NCBI GenBank assembly: GCA_025464025.1
Contig: JAODBP010000116.1
Span: forward strand, 1-8,199
Origin: Actinomycetes bacterium
GTDB lineage: Bacteria > Actinomycetota > Acidimicrobiia > Acidimicrobiales > CADCSY01
Direction of reading: 5' to 3'
DNA: 8,199 bases
Within the stretch, counting starts at the first letter, position 1. The number at the start of each line of letters is the position of its first letter. The translations under genes and the position numbers were made by a program. Below are positions 1 to 7,598 of this stretch, piece after piece. The notes under the pieces were generated by a model. It worked only from the letters and a program-made list of their open reading frames with translations. It was not told where the DNA came from and ran no database searches.

Positions 1-695
1 ACCGCGGCGTGCACGGCGTCCTCGACCGCGGTGCCGACGGCCGCCGTCCCGCCGGCGATCTCGACCGTGGTGGGAGCGAGGCGGGTGAGCTGGGCCGCCG
101 TCGGCGGCGGCAGGGCATCGCGCCGCGTGAGGAGGAGGGGGGCGCCGGCGGCCCCGGCGGCGAGGGCGTCGGCGAACGTGGCGCCCGCGACGAGGCGCAC
201 GGTGTCCACGCGGCCGGGCAAGCCGGCTGCCGCGAGCGCGGCGGCCGTCGCGTACCGGTCGCTCCCGGCGATGCGGGCGATCGTCCCCCGGGTGACCGTG
301 CGGAGGGTGGCCTCGACCGAGGCGCCGATGACCGACGTGCCACCGATGACGACGATGCGGGACGGTTGAAGGGCGGCCAGCTCGGCCCGAGTGACCTCGG
401 GCACGGCGTCGCGGCGAACCAGGAGGAGGACGCCGTCCCCGACCACGGGCCCGGCTGCCAGGGCGTCGGCGAACGCTTCGCCGCTGGCCACGTACGCCGT
501 GCCGCCGGGGTTCTCGTTGCCGACGGCGACCGCCGTCGAGTAGCGGTCGGTCCCGCTCAGGCGGCTCCACCCGCCGCCGGGTGCCGGGCACGTGGCGGCA
601 TCGTCGGCGGCGACGGGGGCGCCGTTCCCGACGAGCAGGAGCGACGCGCCGACCAGGGCGACAGCAACCACCTTCGCTCCAAGTCGAGTGGCCAT
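1..695 (-). CDS. Secreted CWB2-repeat (cell wall-binding repeat 2) protein, 3' end beyond the window
   Basis: Read on the minus strand from ATG at 695-693, the frame stays open for 231 codons and leaves the window at base 1. Residues 1-30 are a signal peptide: MATRLGAK, a hydrophobic core (VVAVALVGASLLLVG), then an A-P-V-A-A cleavage region. Two CWB2 units follow. Unit 1 has RLSGTDRYSTAVAV (45-58), SGEAFADALAAGPV (71-84) and IVVIGGTSVIGASVE (114-128). Unit 2 has RIAGSDRYATAAAL (141-154), ATFADALAAGAAGAPLLLT (172-190) and EIAGGTAAVGTAVEDAV (212-228). In Clostridioides difficile, triplets of CWB2 domains bind anionic wall polymers and anchor S-layer proteins. Actinobacterial members are mostly uncharacterised, so a role in surface attachment is inferred. 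A third unit and any catalytic domain would lie to the left. The start is supported by a purine-rich ribosome site and by the signal peptide beginning there. Family assignment is confident; partner and function are unknown. Confidence 0.9.
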   Translation of the reverse strand, partial: MATRLGAKVVAVALVGASLLLVGNGAPVAADDAATCPAPGGGWSRLSGTDRYSTAVAVGNENPGGTAYVASGEAFADALAAGPVVGDGVLLLVRRDAVPEVTRAELAALQPSRIVVIGGTSVIGASVEATLRTVTRGTIARIAGSDRYATAAALAAAGLPGRVDTVRLVAGATFADALAAGAAGAPLLLTRRDALPPPTAAQLTRLAPTTVEIAGGTAAVGTAVEDAVHAA

Positions 696-698
696 CGG

Positions 699-706
699 CC
701 CTCCCC
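699..706 (-). promoter_or_regulatory. Ribosome binding site of the CWB2-repeat gene
   Basis: On the minus strand GGGGAGGG precedes the ATG at 695, with the GGAGG core ending 4 nt before it. This fixes the start at the head of the signal peptide. No clear -10/-35 pair could be picked in the 70 bases upstream, which hold only an AT-richer patch around 727-745. Confidence 0.7.
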
Positions 707-778
707 AGACGTGCACCGGGAAGGAAGTATGTATCGATCACCGACCCGGCTCGTGGCATGCACGGCCCAGACGCGACA

Positions 779-802
779 AAGGCCCCGCAGGTGCGGGGCC
801 TT
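779..802 (-). terminator. Hairpin terminator downstream of tRNA-Ala
   Basis: A perfect 11-bp inverted repeat, AAGGCCCCGCA / TGCGGGGCCTT, is separated by 2 nt (or a 10-bp stem with a 4-nt loop). It begins 9 nt after the tRNA 3' end. On the minus strand the stem is followed by only a short T run (TTT, then GTCG), as is common in high-GC actinobacteria. It would end the tRNA transcript, and possibly read-through from leuS, and insulate the CWB2-repeat gene. Confidence 0.85.
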
Positions 803-811
803 CGTGAGGAG

Positions 812-884
812 TGGAGCTAAGGAGAATCGAACTCCTGACCTCTTCCATGCCATGGAAGCGCTCTACCAACTGAGCTATAGCCCC
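812..884 (-). tRNA. tRNA-Ala (anticodon GGC)
   Basis: A 73-nt cloverleaf reads on the minus strand. The acceptor stem is GGGGCTA / TAGCTCC with the G3-U70 wobble pair that is the classic alanine identity element. The D arm is GCTC-AGTTGGTA-GAGC. The anticodon arm is CTTCC-ATGGCAT-GGAAG, giving anticodon GGC, which reads GCC. The variable loop is AGGTC, the T arm AGGAG-TTCGATT-CTCCT, and the discriminator base A. The CCA end is not encoded and must be added after transcription. The gene lies 38 nt after the leuS stop codon and is followed by a hairpin terminator. GCC is a dominant alanine codon in the neighbouring genes, so this should be a heavily used tRNA. Confidence 0.97.
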
Positions 885-898
885 ATCAGGGAGCCGTC

Positions 899-922
899 AC
901 TGTAGCAGTGGACAGCCCCGTG

Positions 923-926
<4 letters not shown>
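899..926 (-). promoter_or_regulatory. Predicted promoter of tRNA-Ala
   Basis: On the minus strand CTGACA (926-921, five of six matches to TTGACA) lies 16 nt before TACAGT (904-899, a good TAnnnT -10 box). The expected start, about 7 nt downstream near 892, would give a leader of about 8 nt before the mature tRNA end at 884. The -35 box overlaps the leuS stop codon (925-923), so the tRNA could be transcribed apart from the leuS operon. Prediction from motif and position only. Confidence 0.6.
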
Positions 927-3682
<2,756 letters not shown>

Positions 3683-3699
3683 GAGGCCTACGACGGTAG

Positions 3700-4563
3700 C
3701 TAACGATCGAGATCGCGCAGGAAGCGTTCCACCTCGGCGGCCAGCTCGTCGCCGGTCGGCACCGGGCCCATGAGCTCGATCGACTGGTCGTAGTGCTCCT
3801 CGAGCTGGTGGACCATCGCCACGTGCTCGGGGTTGTCGGTGACCAGCCCGTCGAGCCGCACCCGCAGCAGGCGATCCGTGTCGCGCAGGGCATCGACCTC
3901 GACGCGGACGCGGGCGAGGCGCTCGAGCCCCTCGAGCAGGGCCAGGCTGGCGCCGGGGAAGGGCATGGCCGAGGCGTAGTGGGGCACCTGGGCCCACAGG
4001 CCGACGTTGGGCAGGCCTTCCCCGGCGCACCGGCGCTCGATGGCGGCCTGGACGCCGGCGGGCACGTCGAGCGTGCCGGCCAGCTGGCCGACCCTCGCCG
4101 CCAGCTCGGGGCTGGTGGCCGAGGTCGACAGGCGGGTGGCCCGGGTGTGGGGGACGGGTGCCGGGTAGGCGCCCAGGCCGACCACGAGGCCGACGCCCAT
4201 CTGGCCGGCGAGGTCGACGACGTCGTGGGTGAAGGTCCGCCACTTGGCGTCGGGCTCGGCGCCGGCCAGGAGCAGCACGTCGTTGCCCTCCTCGTCGACG
4301 CCGTGGCGCAGCTCGATCGACGGCCAGGTGAGGCTGGTGTTCACGCCCTCGACGAGGTGCATGATCGGCCGCCGGGAGCGGAAGTCGACGAGCGCCTCGG
4401 TGTCGAAGGTGGCCACCAGCGTCGTGTCCATCTCCTGGAGGAGGTGGGCCATGGCCGCCGCCGCGCCGATGCCGGCATCGATCCAGCCGTCGAGGGCCAC
4501 CACCAGCACGGGGTCGGTGACGTCGGGCCACCGCGCCACCTCGTAGAGCGGGTGGTCGGTCAT
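3700..4563 (-). CDS. PAC2-family protein (proteasome assembly chaperone 2-like)
   Basis: A 287-residue soluble protein matching the actinobacterial PAC2 family, whose fold is shared with eukaryotic 20S proteasome assembly chaperone 2 and archaeal relatives. Recognisable segments are [21 protein letters not shown] (21-41), the RPIMHLVEG...LTWPSIEL stretch (65-85), [15 protein letters not shown] (97-111), [17 protein letters not shown] (128-144) and [20 protein letters not shown] (187-206), the last two being family signatures. The C-terminal 70 residues are charged and helical. No signal peptide or membrane segment is seen. ATG at 4563 overlaps the stop of the upstream phosphotransferase as ATGA, pointing to translational coupling. 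A role in proteasome assembly has not been shown for bacterial members to my knowledge, and no proteasome gene is in the window, so its job here is open. Confidence 0.88.
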   Translation of the reverse strand: MTDHPLYEVARWPDVTDPVLVVALDGWIDAGIGAAAAMAHLLQEMDTTLVATFDTEALVDFRSRRPIMHLVEGVNTSLTWPSIELRHGVDEEGNDVLLLAGAEPDAKWRTFTHDVVDLAGQMGVGLVVGLGAYPAPVPHTRATRLSTSATSPELAARVGQLAGTLDVPAGVQAAIERRCAGEGLPNVGLWAQVPHYASAMPFPGASLALLEGLERLARVRVEVDALRDTDRLLRVRLDGLVTDNPEHVAMVHQLEEHYDQSIELMGPVPTGDELAAEVERFLRDLDR

Positions 4564-5591
4564 GCCGAGAGCGCCGCCGCCGCCCGGTCGGCCAGGGCCT
4601 CGACCCGACCCACGTACGAGGCGGCGTCGGTGCCGTCGTCGGCCATGGCGCCGTCGCGGTAGCGGTCGAGGACGCCCTGGAGGATGCAGCCCAGCTTCCA
4701 GTAGCCGAACGCGGTGTAGTAGCCGATGTGGCTCAGGTCGCGGCCGGTGCGGTCGCCGTACAGCTCGACCAGGTCGTCCCGCCGCAGGAACCCCTCCGTG
4801 TTGGTGGGGTAGCCGAGCAGGTCCTCGGTGACGTCCTCGTCGGGGTCGCTCCAGTAGACGAGGAGCAGGCCCAGGTCGGCGAGGGGATCGCCCAGCGTGC
4901 ACAGCTCCCAGTCGAGGACGGCCTGGACCCGGCCCTCGTCGTCGAGCAGGCAGTTGTCGAGGCGGAAGTCGCCGTGGACGATGGCGGCCGGGCCCTGCTC
5001 GGGGATCGACGCCGCCAGGCGGGCGTGCACCTCGTGCAGGCCCTCGGGGACGGCCGACGTGGCGTGCTCGAGCTGTCCGTGCCAGCGCTTGAGCTGGCGG
5101 GCGATGTAGCCGTCGCGGCGCCCGAGGTCGCCCAGGCCCACGGCATCGGGGTCGACGGCGTGGATGGCACCCAGCACGTCGATCAGCGACTCCCCGGCCC
5201 GGCGCCGGGCCGACTCGGTGAGCAGCTTCTCGGCCAGCGCCCGGGTGCGCACGACGTGGCCCTCGACGAAGTCCATGACGTAGAACGGTGCCTCGTTGAC
5301 GGTCGGGTCGTCGCAGTAGGCGTACGTCTCGGGGACGGGCACATCGGTCGGGCCCAGGGCGCTGATGATCGTGTGCTCCCGGCCCATGTCGTGGGCGGTG
5401 GCGAGGACCTGGCGCAGGGGTGGGCGGCGCAGCACGTAGGCCCGGCCCCCGGCGTCGGTCACGCGATAGGTGATGTTCGAGCGGCCACCGGCGACCAGGG
5501 TCCAGGTGAGCGGGGCCCGCAGCCCGGCCACGTTGGCCTCCAGCCACGGGACGAGGGTGGCTTCGTGGATGCCTTCGGGCGCCGGTGCCAT
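4560..5591 (-). CDS. Phosphotransferase family protein (APH / ACAD10-ACAD11 kinase-like)
   Basis: A 343-residue member of the aminoglycoside-phosphotransferase-like kinase superfamily. Features in order: glycine-rich nucleotide loop region [12 protein letters not shown] (33-44); YVLRRPP (52-58) with the likely ATP-anchoring basic residue; [10 protein letters not shown] (66-75), typical of the branch related to the kinase domain of ACAD10/ACAD11; hinge FYVMDFVEG (103-111); catalytic loop VHGDFRLDN (205-213) with Asp208 and Asn213; metal-binding [13 protein letters not shown] (224-236) with Asp227. All expected catalytic residues are present. In animals ACAD11-type kinases phosphorylate 4-hydroxyacyl-CoAs. 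Bacterial relatives often sit near acyl-CoA dehydrogenases, but none is visible here. It is therefore probably a small-molecule (perhaps hydroxyacyl-CoA) kinase rather than a drug-resistance enzyme; this is inference. It is first in a likely operon with PAC2 and leuS. It has no ribosome site, and a -10-like box lies 9 nt upstream. Confidence 0.9.
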   Translation of the reverse strand: MAPAPEGIHEATLVPWLEANVAGLRAPLTWTLVAGGRSNITYRVTDAGGRAYVLRRPPLRQVLATAHDMGREHTIISALGPTDVPVPETYAYCDDPTVNEAPFYVMDFVEGHVVRTRALAEKLLTESARRRAGESLIDVLGAIHAVDPDAVGLGDLGRRDGYIARQLKRWHGQLEHATSAVPEGLHEVHARLAASIPEQGPAAIVHGDFRLDNCLLDDEGRVQAVLDWELCTLGDPLADLGLLLVYWSDPDEDVTEDLLGYPTNTEGFLRRDDLVELYGDRTGRDLSHIGYYTAFGYWKLGCILQGVLDRYRDGAMADDGTDAASYVGRVEALADRAAAALSA

Positions 5592-5600
5592 GAACGAATC

Positions 5601-5629
5601 AACCTATCCGCCGGTCACGGGGTTGACCG
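5601..5629 (-). promoter_or_regulatory. Predicted minus-strand promoter, near-leaderless, for the phosphotransferase-PAC2-leuS operon
   Basis: TAGGTT (5606-5601 on the minus strand) fits TAnnnT and lies 9 nt before the ATG at 5591. A weak -35 (CGGTCA, 5629-5624) is 17 nt upstream. The predicted start near 5594 leaves a leader of only a few nucleotides, which fits the absence of a Shine-Dalgarno sequence. The -35 lies inside the right arm of the palindrome at 5611-5630. Confidence 0.5.
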
Positions 5630-5630
5630 G
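5611..5630. promoter_or_regulatory. Palindrome in divergent promoter region, candidate operator
   Basis: CCGGTCA (5611-5617), six bases, then TGACCGG (5624-5630): a perfect 7-bp inverted repeat, 20 bp in all. That is the size and shape of a TetR- or GntR-type dimer site. It covers the -35 candidates of both divergent promoters, so a bound protein could control both directions. No regulator gene is in the window. Short GC-rich palindromes do occur by chance. Confidence 0.4.
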
Positions 5631-5651
5631 TGGTCGCCGAGCCTCGACACT
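5623..5651 (+). promoter_or_regulatory. Predicted plus-strand promoter for the DUF4328 gene
   Basis: TTGACC (5623-5628) and GACACT (5646-5651) are spaced by 17 nt. The -35 matches the sigma-70-type consensus at five of six positions; the -10 is weaker. A start near 5658 would give a leader of about 24 nt containing the ribosome site at 5671-5677. Confidence 0.5.
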
Positions 5652-5670
5652 CCGGGTCCTCGGACGACAT

Positions 5671-5677
5671 GGGGAGG
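5671..5677 (+). promoter_or_regulatory. Ribosome binding site deciding the GTG start of the DUF4328 gene
   Basis: GGGGAGG ends 4 nt before GTG at 5682. The nearby ATG at 5669 is in another frame, and the in-frame sequence upstream of 5682 is antisense to the phosphotransferase gene, so GTG at 5682 is the best start. Confidence 0.75.
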
Positions 5678-5681
5678 CCGG

Positions 5682-6527
5682 GTGCCGTTCTGCACCGATT
5701 GCGGTTCGGAGGTCGAGGACGCCTGGCGCTTCTGTCGAACGTGCGGCACGGCGCAGGCCGTGGTGGCCGACGACGCCGTGGACGGCCGGCGGCGGGCACC
5801 GCTGGTCGCCGGGCCGGATGTCTCGTCCTACCCGCCGCCGCCGATGGCGGGTCCGTCGTCGTCGGGGTTGCGGACCCTCGGGATCTGGGTCCAGGTGGGC
5901 CTGTGGGCCTGCGTCGCCGCCTCGGTGCTCCTGCTCCTGGTGTCCGTCGCCGCCCACGCCGCCTATGACCGGTTCGGGGATCGCCTCTCGCCAGGGACGC
6001 TGGGTGATGCCGTCGACGCCAAGGACGGCTTCGAGGGCGTGCTCGGCCTCTGGGTCATCTTGGCCCTCGCCGTCGGGGTCCTGTTCATCATCTGGCTGTA
6101 CCGGGCCGGCAGCCTCGCCCGCCGCGAGGGTCGGTCGGGCGGGTTCGGCCCGGGATGGGCCATCGGGGGCTGGTTCATCCCGCTGGCCAGCTTCGTCCTG
6201 CCCGTCCTCTACGTGTCCGAGCTGTGGCGGATGACCGACCCGGCGCTCGGCCCCGGGGTGGGCGAGCGCTGGCGGGATGGCCCGACCGACGCCAAGGTCT
6301 GGACGTGGTGGGCGATGTTCTCCGTCGCCGCCGTGCTCCTCCTCGTCGGCGTGGCCCAGACGGGCGACAACACCACGCCCACCGATGTGGCGCACTGGCA
6401 GGCGGAGTTCAAGTTCGCCGCGGTGGCCGCCGTCCTCTACGTGGCGGCCGGCGCCATCGGGGTCCTCATGGTGCGACACCTGGGGCGACGGCTGTCGGCG
6501 ATTGGGGCCGACCCGACCGGTCGCTAG
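5682..6527 (+). CDS. Zinc-ribbon DUF4328 integral membrane protein
   Basis: A 281-residue protein starting at GTG. The N-terminus is a zinc ribbon, FCTDCG and FCRTCG, with Cys4, Cys7, Cys18 and Cys21 (CxxC-10-CxxC). A disordered proline/serine linker (about 30-62) follows. Then come five hydrophobic segments at about 67-93, 118-140, 158-182, 206-226 and 244-264. Segment 3, GPGWAIGGWFIPLASFVLP (156-174) followed by the ELWRMTDP turn (180-187), is the signature of DUF4328, a family found widely in actinobacteria and of unknown function. A cytoplasmic zinc ribbon with a membrane core is the likely topology. The stop is 10 nt before the thioredoxin-TPR start, but that gene seems to have its own promoter. 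I know of no demonstrated role, and neighbours do not settle one. Confidence 0.9.
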   Translation: MPFCTDCGSEVEDAWRFCRTCGTAQAVVADDAVDGRRRAPLVAGPDVSSYPPPPMAGPSSSGLRTLGIWVQVGLWACVAASVLLLLVSVAAHAAYDRFGDRLSPGTLGDAVDAKDGFEGVLGLWVILALAVGVLFIIWLYRAGSLARREGRSGGFGPGWAIGGWFIPLASFVLPVLYVSELWRMTDPALGPGVGERWRDGPTDAKVWTWWAMFSVAAVLLLVGVAQTGDNTTPTDVAHWQAEFKFAAVAAVLYVAAGAIGVLMVRHLGRRLSAIGADPTGR

Positions 6528-6530
6528 CCT
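6502..6530 (+). promoter_or_regulatory. Predicted leaderless promoter of the thioredoxin-TPR gene
   Basis: TTGGGG (6502-6507), a 17-nt spacer, TAGCCT (6525-6530, fitting TAnnnT) and 7 nt to the ATG at 6538. The expected transcription start coincides with the start codon, and there is no Shine-Dalgarno sequence. The -10 box contains the TAG stop codon of the DUF4328 gene. A 10-bp palindrome, CGACCGGTCG (6514-6523), sits in the spacer. Motif-based prediction. Confidence 0.55.
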
Positions 6531-6537
6531 TCGGTCC

Positions 6538-7242
6538 ATGGCCGACGTCACCGATCAGACCTTCGAAACCGACGTCATCGAGCGATCGAAGACGGTGCCC
6601 GTGATCGTCGACCTGTGGGCCGAGTGGTGTGGCCCGTGCAAGACGCTCGGGCCCATCCTCGAGAAGGTCATCGGGGAGACGGGCGGCACGGTCGAGCTGG
6701 CCAAGGTCGACGTCGACGCCAACCCCCAGATCTCCCGGGCCTTCCAGGTCCAGTCGATCCCGGCCGTGTACGCCCTCAAGGACGGCAAGGTGGTCGACGG
6801 CTTCGTCGGCGCCCAGCCCGAGGAGGCGGTGCGGGCGTTCGTCGACGGCCTGTCCGGCACCACCGAGCCGACCGAGGTCGAGCGCCTGGTCGAGCTCGGC
6901 GACGAGGAGTCGCTGCGCAAGGCGCTCGAGCTGGAGCCCGACAACGAGGACGCCATCGTCAGCCTCGGTGAGCACCTGGTGGTCGAGGGGAAGCCCGACG
7001 AGGCGCTGGCCCTGCTGGCCCGCATCCCGGAGTCGCCCGAGACCCGCCGGGTGGCGGCCCTGGCCCGGGTGGGGATCCCCGAGAGCGACGACGACACCGA
7101 CGCCCAGCTGGAGGAACTGCTGCCCCAGGTGAAGGCCGACGAGGAGGCTCGCCAGCGGTTCGTCGACCTGCTCGAGCTGCTCGGGCCCGACGATCCGCGG
7201 ACCGCCTCGTGGCGCAAGCGCTTGACCCAGCAGCTCTTCTGA
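6538..7242 (+). CDS. ybbN: Thioredoxin-TPR protein, YbbN/CnoX-type co-chaperone
   Basis: A 234-residue cytoplasmic protein. Residues 1-106 are a thioredoxin fold: strand VPVIVDLWAEWCGPCK (20-35) with an intact redox pair Cys31/Cys34, VELAKVDVDANP (52-63), and the cis-proline loop QSIPAVYALKDGK (72-84, Pro75). Residues about 112-234 are an acidic helical TPR-like region (EALALLARIP, LEELLPQVKADEEARQRFVDLL), ending in the family's typical TASWRKRLTQQLF. This is the architecture of E. coli YbbN/CnoX, a chaperone-linked holdase that protects proteins from overoxidation and hands them to GroEL or DnaK. The E. coli protein lacks one active-site cysteine, whereas this one keeps the full WCGPC, so it may also act as a reductase. 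ATG at 6538 begins the fold exactly. There is no ribosome site; a -10 box 7 nt upstream suggests a leaderless mRNA. Mycobacterial homologues have the same two-part structure. Confidence 0.92.
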   Translation: MADVTDQTFETDVIERSKTVPVIVDLWAEWCGPCKTLGPILEKVIGETGGTVELAKVDVDANPQISRAFQVQSIPAVYALKDGKVVDGFVGAQPEEAVRAFVDGLSGTTEPTEVERLVELGDEESLRKALELEPDNEDAIVSLGEHLVVEGKPDEALALLARIPESPETRRVAALARVGIPESDDDTDAQLEELLPQVKADEEARQRFVDLLELLGPDDPRTASWRKRLTQQLF

Positions 7243-7547
7243 AGCTGGAGAGGCGAGGGGACCACTGGCGGCTGGTCGGTGGTCCGGTGCCGCCGGGCGC
7301 GGCGGCCATCACCATCGGGTCGGTGGTCTCGGTCCGCTCGAGGTGGGCCGACGACGAGCACCTCGACCGCCACGAGGCGGTGCACGTCGGGCAGTGGCGG
7401 CGCCACGGGGCCGTCGGCTTCCTGGTGCGCTACCTCGGCGCCTACCTGGGCTGGCGGCTGCGCGGGCACCCGCACTGGGACGCGTACCGGCACATCCCGT
7501 TCGAGATCGAGGCCGAGTGGGTGGCTCGCACCGGTCCGCCCTTCTAA
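7209..7547 (+). CDS. Small HExxH-motif protein, putative metallopeptidase-like, function unknown
   Basis: At most 112 residues from a GTG at 7209, overlapping the thioredoxin-TPR gene by 34 nt. The start is uncertain. A CTG at 7239 (CTGA overlap with the TGA at 7240) or GTG at 7287 is possible, but similarity to what I recall of this family begins around WRLVGGPVPPGAAAITIGSV (20-39), which argues against 7287. The core is DRHEAVHVGQWRRHGAVGFL (53-72) with HEAVH at 55-59, then RYLGAYLGWRLRG and IPFEIEAEW (96-104), whose glutamates (99 or 101) could be the third zinc ligand of a gluzincin. There is no signal peptide; the RYLGAYLGW segment is only mildly hydrophobic. Small actinobacterial proteins with this pattern are annotated as hypothetical. 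Protease activity is unproven, and a protein this short may be a remnant fold or a zinc-binding structural protein. It is probably transcribed with its upstream neighbour. Confidence 0.75.
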   Translation: MAQALDPAALLKLERRGDHWRLVGGPVPPGAAAITIGSVVSVRSRWADDEHLDRHEAVHVGQWRRHGAVGFLVRYLGAYLGWRLRGHPHWDAYRHIPFEIEAEWVARTGPPF

Positions 7548-7588
7548 CCTGAGAGGCACCGCTTCCCCGGCGTCGACATCTCCGCCCT

Positions 7589-7593
7589 GGGAG
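7589..7593 (+). promoter_or_regulatory. Ribosome binding site of comEA
   Basis: GGGAG lies 5 nt before GTG at 7599. The frame is open back to the TAA of the previous gene at 7545-7547, so this site is what favours 7599 as the start. Confidence 0.6.
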
Positions 7594-7598
7594 CCCCC

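Noticed and set aside
213..245. Possible loss of LeuRS function from missing zinc cysteines (residue numbers of LeuS)
   Set aside because: As far as I recall, actinobacterial LeuRS proteins commonly replace the second cysteine pair with an RGNFPV-type stretch, and all catalytic motifs are intact. This is a lineage trait, not damage.
9..905. Plus-strand open frame of 298 codons at the left end
   Set aside because: It runs antisense to the CWB2-repeat gene, the terminator and the tRNA, and its product is compositionally biased.
898..910. CACTG-TAG-CAGTG hairpin as a leuS terminator
   Set aside because: A 5-bp stem with a 3-nt loop and no T run is too weak, and the sequence is better explained as part of the tRNA promoter.
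3693..3698. TACCGT (minus strand) as a -10 box for a leuS-specific promoter
   Set aside because: The spacing to ATG is plausible, but the expected -35 position reads CCTGCG. Co-transcription with PAC2 is simpler.
4728..5681. An N-terminal extension of the DUF4328 frame upstream of 5682
   Set aside because: It is antisense to the phosphotransferase gene. The GTG at 5682 has a good ribosome site and begins exactly at the zinc ribbon.
7545..7550. TAACCT as a -10 box for a separate comEA promoter
   Set aside because: It fits TAnnnT and overlaps the previous stop codon, but no acceptable -35 lies 16-19 nt upstream, so it was not annotated.
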